Positions 1 through 12,261 of a stretch of 64,000 nucleotides of DNA are shown here, in pieces (positions within the stretch are counted from its first letter, which is position 1; each line of letters begins with the position of its first letter). The stretch covers positions 115,261 through 179,260 of the forward strand of contig JAYWVB010000060.1 in the NCBI GenBank assembly GCA_039881045.1. Direction: 5' to 3'. Made by a program: the position numbers and the translations under genes. This DNA comes from Chaetomium olivaceum. Lineage: Eukaryota; Ascomycota; Sordariomycetes; Sordariales; Chaetomiaceae. Below the pieces are notes generated by a model. It was not told the origin of the DNA. It saw only the letters and a list, made by a program, of their open reading frames with translations, and searched no databases.

Positions 1-2907
1 TCAGGTTGCGAGATTTTCACCGCATCGGCGGGGCATCTTGGGCCAATTTCGCGGGCGGCCGACAGCCGTTTGCTTTCCCCCGCGGAGGCTCACCAGCGAT
101 GACACCCTCTCCCTCCCTGCCTAGGTTAGGCAGGTACGCGACGGAGTTGGTCCAAATGCGCAGTTCCAAGAAGGGATTGAGGTGATGCCGGTGAAGCAGT
201 CGCGCTGTCGGCTGCAGAACCCGGCCTCCCTTCGTCGTCTCGTGGGCCCGCAATATCTGCAAGGTTATATTGACCGGTGAGCAGGGGGTGGTCAGCAACC
301 ATTCCGGTGGGGTGGTAACGACGACGAACGGTGGCTTTTGATGGCGTCTCTCGTCGGTTGGGCCCGGATTCAGCGGGTCGAAAATGCCGAATGGACCTGG
401 TAGCCTTCCCTCTTTCGCGGTTCAGTCTCATGTTTGCGTATCAATTTTTTCTGCAGTCGGCAACTGACCTGAGGCGTGATGAGAATTGGGGTCGCTTCCG
501 GACCTTGTGTACCTCTGTACCTGGCCCTGGCAGGACCCTGAAAACGAGGCCCTATCCCGGCTCGGCGCCTTGGGTTGGGGAAAACGGCTAGCTGAGCCGA
601 TGATTTTTGCTTCCACTCATCCGATGTTGTCCCGTGCTGCCCTCTGGCTTGTCGGCCCGATCTTGATCTGTCGATTCCGAGTTACTAGTGTGGCTGAACC
701 TTGAGCCTCGATTGAAGGCGAAAGAAATCCCTGTAGTGTATACTGCATATCGAAGTCCTGGATGGCTGCCGGGCTCGACTCCGGGGACTCGGTCTGAAGC
801 GTAATCGTCATCCTTCGTCCTCTGAAGGTTTCCCGACGTCACTCGATGTTGCTCTTAGCATGGATGCATCGTCGGCAATGTCGGCGACCTCGGAGAAGTG
901 GACCCCTGATAACGCAAGAATTACAGGTTTGTGGGGAAGACGGGAACCACTGCATCTCTGCTGCAAGTCAGTCCTGCAAAGCATGCAAGCACAGTCGGTG
1001 TTGGGTTCATTCAAGTTGGTTGAGTTGGAGCGACCGACTCTGAAACCGCAGTCGACAATGGTCTTAGGTTGTCAGCTAACTCTTGATCGGTGTGGGGACT
1101 GGTCCTTGGAACCTTTCGGGTTACACAAGCAACGGGCTTCCGGGTTGGTTATTTGATGACTCGGTCGGGCGGGATGTCTCTGCCCAGCGTTCGGGCTCGA
1201 GCCAAAATCATGAAAAGCGCAACGCTCACGGCCGAGCGCGCCAGTCATGGAAGCAGCTTGATGAGCCCCCTGGCATCAGAATGAGCTGCTCGTGCCAAGA
1301 CCACCAAGACCACCAAGCACAAGAAGTCCCACGCGCTAGAACCTTCCCCGCTGCTTCTCAAATCAGCCATTGGCTGCAAGGATGGAGTCCCACGCCGTCG
1401 GTTGGGCAAGGATATTACCCGCCGGCTTGAATAATGATGAATCGTTGAAAGAAGTCAAGGTGTCAAGGCGGGTATAGCCTTCTGCCATTATACCTCTGCT
1501 GGTCGGAACGTGACTTGTATGTATGGCTGTTCGGGTAGTCGGTTGTCGAATCGAGCCGACGCTGACAGACCTCCCGGTGACGGATTACCAAGGTAGGTTG
1601 GGAGATGAGGAACAAGTGTGTTCTGTGCGACTCGAGAAGGAAGGCGTTCGCCCGTTCGCACGTTCCATCCCGTGGCCTGATGACCGACCTTTGCGACTGC
1701 CAAACCCGGCGTTGTCGCATTTCACTTTCCCGCAATTGCACTCCCCCTGCTCGGACCTGCTCCGCTCACTGGTCGCGCCTACCACTTGTCAACCAGGAAC
1801 CAGCAAGGGTGAAGGGGCAAGACGTGGTCAGGCCGCGCCTTCCCCGCGACCGGTGAATCTCTCTTCTTCACTTCATCCCTTCGCTGCTCTCACCGATTCC
1901 TTCCTTTGCCAGCAAACGAGACAATAGCATTCTTCACCGGCTGTTCTGGACTCCACCTTGCAACAACCACGGTCCCATTCGGTCTGTGCCGTGAGACATC
2001 GCGTGTATTACCCGCTTGACCTCCCAGAGAACCTCGCCATCATTGGGCAGCACTCGACGGCAGGACAGCACCGGGCGCCGACCGAGTCGGAGGCAGATCT
2101 CCATTCCCGAACGGCCAAGTTCGTTGTTCGGTTTGGGACGAGCCAGCCTTGGAACTGCTCGCCAGTCGAGTTATCGCGCGTCCGCGGTAGCCGCGCCAAC
2201 ATCGGCAGTGCAGCGCAACTCGAGAGTCAGTCGCCCGGTCTCGAGGCCACCTGGTGTTCAGCGCCGCATCGGGGCGTGCAGTTGATCGTGCCGCCCGAGC
2301 CTGTCTGTCTTCGCCGCAATCGCCCGAGGAAAAACCGCATCTGCTCCGATCAGGTCGGCGGCTTTTGCCCGGCGCCGCACCTTCTCAGCCCCGGCCGCAC
2401 TAGCCGAAGCCAAAAGGGAGCCTCGGCCCTGGGGGTGGTGGTAGTCACCAGACAAGCAAGCAATTTGTGCTACTTGTCTTCCGGCTGTTTTCTTGGCTCG
2501 TGCCAACCCCCCTGCTTCCTCTCTCTCAACCCCGATCTTTGTTACAACCCCACTCCTCGTTCGCGGCTCCTGTCCGCCGCCCGCCCCCCAGCTGCATCGG
2601 GTACTGTTTTCAGGTGCGCCCGCATCACTCTCCACGTTTCCCGTCCGGGCTATTTCGTCCCTCGTGGCGATGGCGCATCTGTGACATGCTCGGCCCTGGG
2701 CATCCACACACCCACACACCCCCCACCTCCTTTGGACGGTTGTGACTTATCCTTTAGTCGTTCCGAGGCGCGTACCAGGCGTTGGCTTTCCTCTGCTCCC
2801 CTTGTCTCCCCCTTGCAGACCGGGTACCTCTCCACCTCGCGCATCCTGGGACATCGCTCCCCTCGGACTTGCCTTACCTAACATAATACCCCGGACTTGT
2901 CTACATC
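1..2907. other. Upstream region without a convincing gene
   Basis: No reading frame here shows a recognisable domain or a clean exon/intron layout. A 307-codon frame at 1958-2881 is open, but it starts without ATG, overlaps open frames in other phases on both strands and has a composition like translated non-coding DNA. The stretch is probably promoter and 5' leader of the transcription-factor gene that follows, whose proposed start codon is at 2908. Confidence 0.5.
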
Positions 2908-5883
2908 ATGGTAAGAATTTTGTCTTTCATACTAGGCTAGGCGGCGGCAGGGTGCATGGCGGCAATCACAGATCGTCCTCGTGGCTGCTTCATGTTCCCT
3001 TCCCACTCCTACCGGCCACCCCCCCCCTTCTCGTGTCACTTACACGCACATCCCCCGTTCAGCTCTCTCCGGTTCTATCCCCTGCCCTGCCCCGTCACGG
3101 CCAACCTTCACCGGTCCGCGCCCCATTCTCAGCTCTCCCTCTTAATTCGTCAAGCGTACGGTCAATTGACAATGATTGTCTAGAATCCCAATATAAGAAA
3201 ACGACGAGCTTATGGCCACGAGGAGGCCCCTGCAGAGTCGGTGTTCTATGACCTGACCTACACGCCGGCTCTCCTTGACAACTTATCTTTGCCACCCGAC
3301 CACCGGTATATACTCGACCAGGGCCATCCACCTTGTGTGCTGCCCTCCTCCAGTCCCCTCTATCTGACACGTCCAGAATCTCGGCAGTATGTGCTAGAGC
3401 AGGCTGCTCTAATCCTAAACCAACCCGTGAACGCTCTACTCGACCTTAGCAACCAACAGTACCCGTTCGTCAGCCATCTACAGAACCACCCGGATTCGGA
3501 GGGGCAGCATCACTTCCATAAGAGACTTCGACTGAGCTCGAGTGCCTCGATGCCTTCACTTCCTTACTCTGACGGGCTACCTGTGCACCATGGGCAAGAG
3601 AAGAGCCCACTCGGCCCGCCGGCTGGCCCGCCGGATGCAGGTACGGGCGCTCTCCGCAAACCACATGGGCTTTTCCCTGGGAGGGACGTCGCAACTGGTT
3701 GGACGAGCACGCGCCTAGCCGACTGTTTCGGAAGCTTTTCCATGTGCCCACCATTTCAGTCTCAGCCAGGTAGGCTTCCCCTTTTCGTGTCACGCCGCAG
3801 TGCTCTGCAAAGGAGGGAAAGCTAACAACATCGCTAGCGACGTACCAGCCACTCTCAACGCCCCCGTCATACGACTACGATGATCACCGCCCCCCAGCCC
3901 TGGATACCACTGTGGTTTCGGTGCAACCGCAGGCTCAAGCCTCTCTCATTTCTACTCCCGTCAGCTCAGACCCGGGTGCTCTCTATCCCTGTGACCACCC
4001 TGCATTGATGGCTCAGTATCTATCAAACTACCCTCCGCTCCAACCCGAGCGGGTCATGGGTATCCAGCCCCTACGAGTCGGGAGGAAATGGTCTACCCGA
4101 GCGTTTCACCCATCGTGAAGTACGAAGGCAACGCCGACAGTCCTCATGACGCCTCGGGCCTAGGGATACAGCCGCCACCTTACGTACCCACACAAACAGG
4201 CGCTGTACCCCCTCCATACTCTATCGGTGAATCATCGCCGTATGATGGGCACGGGATGGTCGTGAACTTGCCGTCGCGTTTCCATCCAATCCAATGTTTC
4301 GATGTTGGCCCGGCCACAGAGAACGCAGGTGCCCAGGATCTGGACTTCTTCCCAGCGCACAGAACCACTCCCGTAAAAACGCGGGCCGTTCAAGGACCAA
4401 GACTCGCGGGAGAAAACGGCTCTGACCAGGAAAATGGGCAGCTGCATCCGATGCCGAATGCAGCGGATTCGGGTAAAGCGCCTATCCGCCCCTTTTGGTT
4501 TGACGCCGACCTAACCCCTAGTCACAGTGCAACCTCGATCCGGAAAACGGGGAGGCCCTTGTTTATCGTGTAAGAAGATTGCCAGCAGTGCCAAGGTCTA
4601 TCGGCTGAACTGCTTGCGTCTGAAGATCACGGACGTGAAGCTTTTCAAACCTGGCCAGGTCAAGGGGCAGGAATGGACTAACCGCTGGAAGGACAGCGTG
4701 ATGGACGACATTGGCAATTGGGAATCCTCCCAAGTGCGAACGATCCGGGTCACCGAGGGATACACGGGCCAGTCGGTCAGACTACAGGTCCGGCAGTTCA
4801 GGCCTCAGCAAGGCGACAAAATCCAAAGGTCTTGGGTCTCGAGGAATGGCAACAGACATGAAATTCAGATCCCGACCTTCGCCATTGTCAATCTGGATAA
4901 CGCCAAGGCCGAATTTGACCAGTATATCAAAATCGGTCTGGTCGACTGCTGCCACCACTTGCTGGGCTCACGGGACAAACTCCTGTGGCGGACTTATTCT
5001 CTGGCCATCAAGACGGCACGAGATTCCTCTACACCACAATCGGAGAAGAGCCTGCTAATTTCCACGCTCGACCTATGGATGTCGGTCCGGCTGACGACGA
5101 AGTCGTTTGAGATCGTGGGTGAAGACACGTTGGGGATGCCACAAGACATCATCGACGACCAGGACAATCCGCTGCACGGGAAAATTCCGCTCCCCCCGGT
5201 GATGGGTGCGCAGATTGACTCGGTCATCATCCACCAGATTCAGCCTCGCCTTCGCCGAAAGGCCCTCGAGGAGCTGCAGAAAATGACACAAGAGAAAAAG
5301 CAGAAGACATGGCTCACGACATACCTCGTGACCTTCATCTTGTTGCACAACATTGGCCTGATAACCAAGCACGATGCGGACTACGCCAAAAAGCACGGCA
5401 TGAAGGTGCGTTTCTTCGTATTGGAGCCGCAAACCATGGTGACTCGGCTGACCTTATCGCCAGACTCGATTCGCGCGAGAGGCACATGTCAAGGAGTACA
5501 ACTTGGGTGAGTGCGCGCGACGGAGGTGTGTGAGATGTGACATACCTGGTGACTGACACGGCGACCAGGGGCGAATACTCTCCTTGCCTACTTCCACTAC
5601 TGCAACAAGGCCATCTACCCATTCTCCAGCGAGTGTAAAGACCAGGATCTGCAGACATTGGCGGAACTGGATGATGAGGCCATCTCGTTCGTCCATTATA
5701 CTCGAAAAATGGTTGCTGAACATAGTAAGTAGACCCGAACGATACTGGGAACCTATCGTATCTGACTCGGCCGCGTTAGAAAAAGAATGGGAGAACTTGT
5801 GGGCCAAGGAGATTTATGAGGACGAATACTACTATGCGAGCCAGCTCTTCGAACACAACTGGCAACCCCGGACCATGGGTTAG
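2908..5883 (+). CDS. Zn2Cys6 transcription factor, seven exons, three frame breaks
   Basis: Fungal binuclear zinc-cluster regulator of unknown target, expected to act in the nucleus. Proposed exons: 2908-2910 (ATG only), 3184-3769, 3838-4472, 4528-5405, 5464-5506, 5569-5724, 5780-5883. A disordered Pro/Ser-rich N-terminal half precedes a basic lead-in (RGPFKDQDSREK) and the cluster, which begins CIRCRMQRIR at 4443-4472. An intron then interrupts it, and it resumes CNLDPENGE from 4528 and PCLSCKK from 4557. The C-terminal part carries the conserved family block around LRLKITDVKLFKPGQVKG and ends near NWQPRTMG. The frame breaks at about 4060 (C run, one base short), 4375-4379 (A run, one base extra) and 4551-4555 (one base short). 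Exon lengths plus these corrections total 802 codons exactly, so I infer a single gene of about 801 aa. The domain assignment is firm. The start and the cause of the breaks are less sure. Confidence 0.72.
2911..3183 (+). other. Proposed first intron, directly after the start codon
   Basis: The ATG at 2908-2910 is followed at once by a consensus donor (GTAAGA). The acceptor CTAG ends at 3183, after a pyrimidine-rich stretch at about 2995-3130. Splicing gives M-NPNIRKRRAYGHEEAP, which runs in frame into the long exon. The frame upstream of 3184 is closed by the TAG at 3181-3183, which forms part of the acceptor, so some upstream exon is required. At 273 nt this is the longest intron proposed in the window. 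Confidence 0.5.
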
Positions 5884-8275
5884 TTGTTTTCGTGGGCGGG
5901 ATTTGCGATTTGTGCGGGTAAGAGCGAGTGTTGTTCGCGGGTGACAGGAGAATATTTCCGGGAGTGGACAACCGACTATTCGTTGGCGAGGGGGTAGCGA
6001 TGAGGGGCAGCTTCCGTTACTGCCGAAGGTTTGTCTGAGGAATGGCGGGCTTTTCTTGGTTGTTCCGGGGACTCGAGGTTTGACATTGACAAATGGCCAC
6101 GGGGGGACAGTTCTGGAACCCACTCAAGGTACGACCGCTTGTGTTGTGAAATACATGCCTGACATGTTTTCGACCCAAAGGTCTTTCTCAAACACGCCAT
6201 CTGCCGGGTCAGCTCGAGGGATGGCTCGGGGTTTTTCCCTTCTTCGTGCCCTCCATTCCATTGAAGCGGGTGGACGTCGGAGAGTCTGCGACAGTACCAA
6301 GGAAACCCCAATCACGGACTGCAGTCACCACAGGCCCGGTTGCATCCCCATCGTGCTGTGAAAGCCACCGCTAGCCAATCGCGGAATGGCGGCATTCTCC
6401 AGCGGATGCAACTGCAGATCCGCAGTTGTTGCTCCCCACCTCTCTTATTGCAGAGTTAGCGCTCCCAGCCCATCGAAAACCCAGGATCAGGGGTTTGACA
6501 ATGGGGACACAAGATAGATCTTTCTTATCCGATCCGATCTCTGCTTCCAAGCTTCGATGGCTGGCTGGAAACTCACAAACACGGGCATGAGACAGCTGGG
6601 CTGGACGTCGGGTGGCTGCACGTTGTCGGAAAGTCAACCCGGGCCATGTGTGAGCTGTGAGCAAACTATCGTTTTCGTACTTGGTCCTCCCCTTTTTTCT
6701 CCATCCTGTGTCTCATTTCCTCACCGGCTCAAGCCACCACCCACATGTCGATGTCAGACCAGTTCTTCCAGCTCTGCTTCTAACCACAATCGGATTTGCT
6801 TGCACCCCTTCTTTTTGACCGGAAATCGGGACCCGGTGAACGGCGCCAAAAAGAAAACGGAGAGAGAAAAAAAGATTTGCGACCATGCTTGCCACGCGGG
6901 CGACTTGGTTTACTCTGCACATCTGCGAATGTCCTGTACGTAGCGACACTGACAATGCCTGAAGCCGCTAGCAACTGCAACCACAACCACAACCGCAATC
7001 GCGCTACATACGTATGTCCCATCTCATGCAGCTGATGTACCACTTTGGCAATTCCCGGTTGCACCAGCCACCTGCAACAGCGGGAAATTTTTGGGTATCG
7101 ACAACTTCCCGTCCCGCCTGCCGCGTCCGAGATGAGATCTGTCGAGGTCAGGGACCGGAGGCTTTTTGGTGTGTCAAACCTTCTCTCATTTCTCTTGCAT
7201 ACGCTTCCAGACCTTGCCATGCTGGGATTCTTCACCTTTTCCTCCGAGCTTCTGCGCAGCCTGCCGAGCTGAACAGCAAACCCGTATTTCGCCAGCCATT
7301 GAGGATCGCACTTTGGCCATTCTCGATGTGCTCGACTCTGAACCCCAGACAATGGCTTCGACCAACGAAGGCACGACATCAACGCTCACCAGCACATGCC
7401 GCTTTGGGATTTCAACCTGCCGCCAGGTTTCTCCATGTCCAGCCATTTCTTCTTTCCGAGTCTGGATGGGCGATGAAGGCTGCGTTGTACAACGGAAGGA
7501 ACGACCTGGTACTGTTCACAGCCGCCGTGGCCTCCTTCCACCGCATCCATGTACATACCTTGGGTTCCAGTAAGGTAACACCTGAGGTATCCGTCTCTTG
7601 TGTCACTCCAGAATCTTCCGATTTGTTTTTTTTATTTTACTCTTCCATTTCTCTGCTTCTCGCGCCTGCATGCTTTTATGTCTGGTTGTTCAGCAGCTGC
7701 CCTTGGTTGCGCCACATCTTATCATGGTGGCCGTTGCTTCGCTTGCCAGCATGAATGGAACGCGTACATCTTCGGCGTGCTGGCCCGCCTCCGAGTCCGT
7801 TGCCTACCACTACCTCACCTACATGTACCATGTATCATGTATCATGTCTCGACATACCACCATCTGCCCTACATGCAGGTGGTGCATGACCTCGCAGATT
7901 AGTGTCTCCGATGGCGGGTCCGATCTCATCCAAAGGTTCCAGGTTCCGCGGACAAGTGCCCCGGTTGCTGCAGTTGAACGCCATCTCACAACAGCCCCTG
8001 CCAATATGCTCATGATCATCAGCTCGCGGTTCGTCTTCCGTAACCGGTGGCCATATCCAATGTCGGCAAAGTGCAAATCAAAGTAGCTAGCCTGCCTCGA
8101 GCTTGCCTTTCGGTCTGCCGCCCCTCTCGGGCTCCGTCACGGAAGGCACCGTGTTGACCTTCCATTACCGTCCCCACCCCTCAGGTCACTTCCAAACGCC
8201 TCCTTCTCTCACACCCTGAGTCTCATATCGTTCGCCGAGCCTGGTGTTCCCTGCACCTTCATCCACCGTACCTAC

Positions 8276-8287
8276 CTAGGTACCTAG
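8276..8287. promoter_or_regulatory. Palindromic CTAGGTACCTAG element
   Basis: A perfect 12-bp palindrome about 680 bases upstream of the dioxygenase start. It could be a dimeric transcription-factor site. No factor can be named from the sequence. Confidence 0.3.
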
Positions 8288-8654
8288 ACCAGCTCATCTT
8301 TGGAGCAGGAACGACGGAATCCAATACCACACGTTTCCCCAAGGGGAACAGCTACTTGTCGTCCCCCTCTCATCCGTCTGGCTGGGTGGCTACTGCTCTA
8401 GCCCTTTTAGTGTCACACCTGGCTCATGCTCACTTGTTCTTTCTTCTTACGACCTCCGCAGTCCGTATATGTACAGCGGCTCTGATTATTCTAGCATCTT
8501 TCTCTGTGCTCGCCGGATCTGCGCCTTCCCTTGCTCGGCGTCCACAAAGAGAAAAGGGTACTCACAGGCTGTTATTTTCTGTTCCCAGTCGGTGTGTTTC
8601 GAGCCTTCCTGGCAAGTCTAAACTGCTTTACCAAAACAAATCTTCCCCTCCGTC

Positions 8655-8661
8655 CATATAA
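8655..8661 (+). promoter_or_regulatory. TATA-like box of the dioxygenase gene
   Basis: CATATAAG sits in a pyrimidine-rich region about 310 bases before the proposed ATG at 8970. It is followed by a CT-rich stretch typical of fungal transcription start regions. This implies a 5' leader of roughly 280 nt. Confidence 0.35.
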
Positions 8662-8969
8662 GTCGGCTTGAACTCAATTCTCTTCCCATTCATCCAGCAT
8701 CCAGTCTTTCAACTCTCATCGGTTCTCGATTCGTTCGTTCTCTGCTCCGTCTGCTTCGTACCGATCCACTTGCAATATATCAAACTCACACTTGTTCGAC
8801 GCTCAAAGCACCCCTTCGCTTTTTTTCCACCAATCCATTTGACAACCAAGCTCTCTTTCGAGGTGGGTTCCCTCTGCCCCTCCCTTGATCCCATCCCAAT
8901 GCATGCTGGCTATGGAGCCCTAGGCGTGTTGATGCAGGGTGCTGATATGCGAGCAGATCATCCAACGTC

Positions 8970-10384
8970 ATGATGTCCATCGCAAGTGCCGGACCCGTTC
9001 TCGCCGCGGCCACCGCCCTGGTTGGCACTCCCAACTTGGCCCTGCACGCCAAAACTAATACCGATGTCCCCACCCTTCCGGCCGGCTTCCCCTCCCATCT
9101 GCCAGATAAGCTGGCCTGGACTGGCTCCGATTTCAAGAAGACGTCTGACCACATCCTGAACTTGAATGCTACCCACCACGCCGAGATCAAGGCCGCTCTT
9201 GAAAGCTACAAATGTGGGTGCTTCCCCAGCAGACGATTCCCTCCCTCCCGCCTTGTTTCGCTAACAGCTTCTTGCCAGCCCTCGGTCAAGATGGAGATCT
9301 CGTGGACCCTGCCAACTTTCCACTCCCGACTCTCGGCCCGAAGCTCAAGGAGCTCAGCGGTGACATCCACAGTGGCAGGGGGTTCTGTGTCATCCGGGGC
9401 CTGAACCCTGCTGCCTTCACCGTTGAGGACTTGACTCTGGTCTACCTTGGCGTTCAGTCGTACATCGCCGAGCAGCGCGGGCGCCAGGACAAGCGTGGGA
9501 ACATGCTCGGTAAGTGAAAACACATTCACCTCTTTGTCACTAAGGCATCTGCTAACGGTTGGGCAGTCCATATTGTTGCGGATAACAGCACCAAGCAGGC
9601 GGCCGACCATCACCGGCACTCGACCAAGGCAATTGTCAGTTCTTACTCGGTGTGCTCCATGGCGGATGTGTGGATGGCGGCTAACCACGTTCGGTTCACT
9701 TCACTTAGACGTTCCACAACGAGGAAGCCGGCGATGTCGTCAGCTGGTTGACCCGCAGCACCGCCACAGCGGGCGGCAAATGCATCATTGCTTCGGCTTA
9801 CACAGTTTACAACGTTCTGGCAGCTACTCGGCCCGATGTAATTCGCACCCTATCCCGGTCTGACTGGCCTTTCGCTATGTAAGTGTGACGCCCAGTGGTG
9901 GTCTGATAAAGGTTCGCCCACTAACTTGGCTTTTTCTAGGCCACGCTTCCAATGCCGCCCGGTCATCTTCTACCGGGACTCAAAACTGGTCATGAACTTT
10001 GGTCGCGCCGCTCTCCTGGGCAGCGAGGCTCATCCCCGACCTCAGCACCTGCCCTCCCTGACAACCCGCCAGATCGAGGCCTTGGATGCTATCGAGGCCA
10101 TTGCGCAGGCCACCCAGCTAGAGATCCAGACACAGGCAGGAGATATGCATTTCATCAACAACCTCGCCATCCTTCACCGCCGCGAAGGTTTTGCTAATGG
10201 GCAGGCCCGCACCGAGAAACGCCACCTGGTGCGCATGCGGCTTCGCAGTGCCGAGCAAGGATGGTCGATCCCTCGCGAGCTCGAGACGGAGTGGGACGAT
10301 GCGTTCAAGAAGCATGGCGTCAAGCACTGGCACGTGGAGCCAATGCCCTCGTACTTTTTCCCCATGCGCCTCTATCCCAATTAG
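8970..10384 (+). CDS. TauD/TfdA-family Fe(II)/2-oxoglutarate dioxygenase
   Basis: Predicted non-haem iron oxygenase coupling 2-oxoglutarate decarboxylation to oxidation of an unknown substrate. Exons: 8970-9213, 9279-9509, 9567-9634, 9709-9878, 9940-10384, giving 385 aa. Introns of 57-74 nt have GT-AG ends and mostly visible CTAAC branch sites. The N-terminal domain has the family's GRGFCVIRGLNP and YIAEQRGRQDKRGNML segments. The metal-binding triad is H184-x-E186 (in TFHNEEAGD) and H317 (in NLAILHRREGF), with R336 in RHLVRM for 2-oxoglutarate. Glu replaces the more usual Asp in the HxD/E motif. The gene begins with two adjacent ATGs (8970, 8973). It is a complete, unbroken frame with no clustered pathway genes beside it. 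Family assignment is strong; the substrate is unknown (sulfonates, alpha-keto acids or a secondary metabolite are possible). Confidence 0.87.
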
Positions 10385-12245
10385 GCTAGGAAGGCTTCCC
10401 CCCATCGTGGTTGTACTTTGTTTTCGCCCTTTTTCTCGTTGCATTCGAAGTCTTGTTAGACTAAAGCCGGGCATGGGCAGGGGGGCAGAAAACACGGTGG
10501 CGTTTCGGTTGGCATCTAATATCATTTTGTTTTCTTATGCTTGGTTTCTTGGGATGGTCATGACTGGAGGTGGTTAGCAAGGGGGGCGGGCACACGAACT
10601 GTATCCACATTGCTGGCCGGCTTCCGATGCAAAGTTTGCTGCTTTTTTCTATTTTCTCTTTTAATGACGCTAGTTGTTAGTTCGGCCAAAAGCTGGTCTC
10701 ATAATTAAGCTGAACCTAATCAGCATGGCTATTTGTCCCATTTTCAAAAATTCTACGTACTTGAAATTGGCGGACGCGAAGCTCTCTGCCAAAACACTCC
10801 AAGATGTTCAGGTTCCATCCGGGCGCACAAAAATTACCAGCCGCATCTCATCCCAACGTTACAGGGTCGGGATCCACACGACCCCTCACAAGCTTGGATT
10901 CGCACTTGTAGCGAGACCCAAACGTGCCAGACCATCAAGGCTGCATAGGTAGCTGTGCAGGGAAGCTACATAGAAAGGGCTAGCCAGTATGGGATGGGTC
11001 TTTGGGGATCTGGCAGCGGGGTATTTACCACGTTCAGAAGCACGCGCAGACGAAGAAGCATGGCTCCGATCCACACCATGTTTTGATCTTTGCCCAGCCA
11101 GTCAGCGGAAATGCCGCCATGGTATTAGTCCGGTTGGATGAGGAATAGCTTACTGTACCAGCTCGTCGGGGCCGTCTTCCGCGGCTGGGTCTCGAGCGGA
11201 GAGCTGAGTGGGGTGGAGGTGGGCTGGAACGCTTGCAACAGCTTCACTTACACGGATCTAACAGACGCGCTACATGATCCGGCACAATATGTACTGTACT
11301 TGTATGTACAAAACTACAGGGGATTGCTCTGGGCCTGCTCCATTATGGGATATTCCGAGACCAACGTTTTTTCTGATGGGGTGAAAACATGTATGTATCA
11401 CCCAGATCAGTTCACCGTCCTTTCCGGACTATGCCCGGCAGTTGCCCCGAGGTTACATTTCCGATCGGATCGGAGTGGGTCTCAAAAAGCCGGGCATGCG
11501 GGGTCCACTTCTCCCACCTCTTTCCTCCAGAAGTGGGACCTCAAATGCACATGCGGGGGTTCATCACACCTCAACAAGCTGTGTCTCATCTGCACCTTCC
11601 CTCCCAAGCCACGCGCCTCCATCTCCATGATCGGATTTTTTAATAATTTTTTTCCTTTCCTTTTTGTGCGGCTTTCCAAATATGCGGGCCATCGGCAGTG
11701 CGTGATTGCTGTGGCGCCAGGCGGAATTCCATGGTCGGTATCCCAACTTTCCCATCGCCCAGGTCCGAGAATTCCCGCCCGGTTTTCTGAGCGAGGGAGG
11801 TCGACCCCCCACAGCAGGGTATCGTTCATTTCGTCAACAGCTTACCTTAAGGTTGGCTTGTTCACTTTTGATTTATCTATTGTTTCTTTTTTTTCCCGTT
11901 CTTAGCCAGCCCTGCCCTGCCCTGCCTTGCGGCTCTTGCAGCAGTGAAAACCTGGCCCGGCAGATCATGCGATCCACTGCGTCCCAAGGGCTTGGGACGG
12001 CCGATCCTCACCCTCACCAAGAAACCAAAAGATCGGGGAGCGGGTCACAATCGGAGCCCAACAAATCGAATCAGCGGTGAGGTGAGTTTTCCCATTCCTC
12101 GGCGAGTAAAAAGGGGATCAATGAATGAATGCCATGCATGGCCCGTCCGTCGGGGCGGAACCAAAAGCCGAATTCTTGCGCACCACCACCACCATCACCG
12201 CCAGCCACCCAGCCCGGTAGGGTAGGTGTTTCGCGAAACAAAAAC

Positions 12246-12261
12246 AAAAAAAAAAAAAAAA
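12246..12261 (+). repeat. Poly(A) run
   Basis: A run of about 16 A inside GC-rich sequence, preceded by AAAC. It could be the tail of a decayed retroelement, but no element body is recognisable upstream. Confidence 0.5.

Larger units (their letters stand above)
5884..8969. other. Intergenic region, promoter of the dioxygenase gene at its end
   Basis: No supported gene. Open frames at about 7014-7754 and 7598-8086 overlap each other in several phases and carry no recognisable motif. The stretch holds ACATGTA-type short repeats at 7548-7560 and 7821-7848, a perfect 12-bp palindrome at 8276-8287 and a TATA-like element near 8655. The last 300 bases are pyrimidine-rich, as is common in fungal 5' leaders. 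Confidence 0.5.

Noticed and set aside
1958..2881. 307-codon open frame upstream of the zinc-cluster gene
   Set aside because: It has no ATG start, no domain and overlaps open frames in other phases on both strands. Its composition fits translated promoter DNA.
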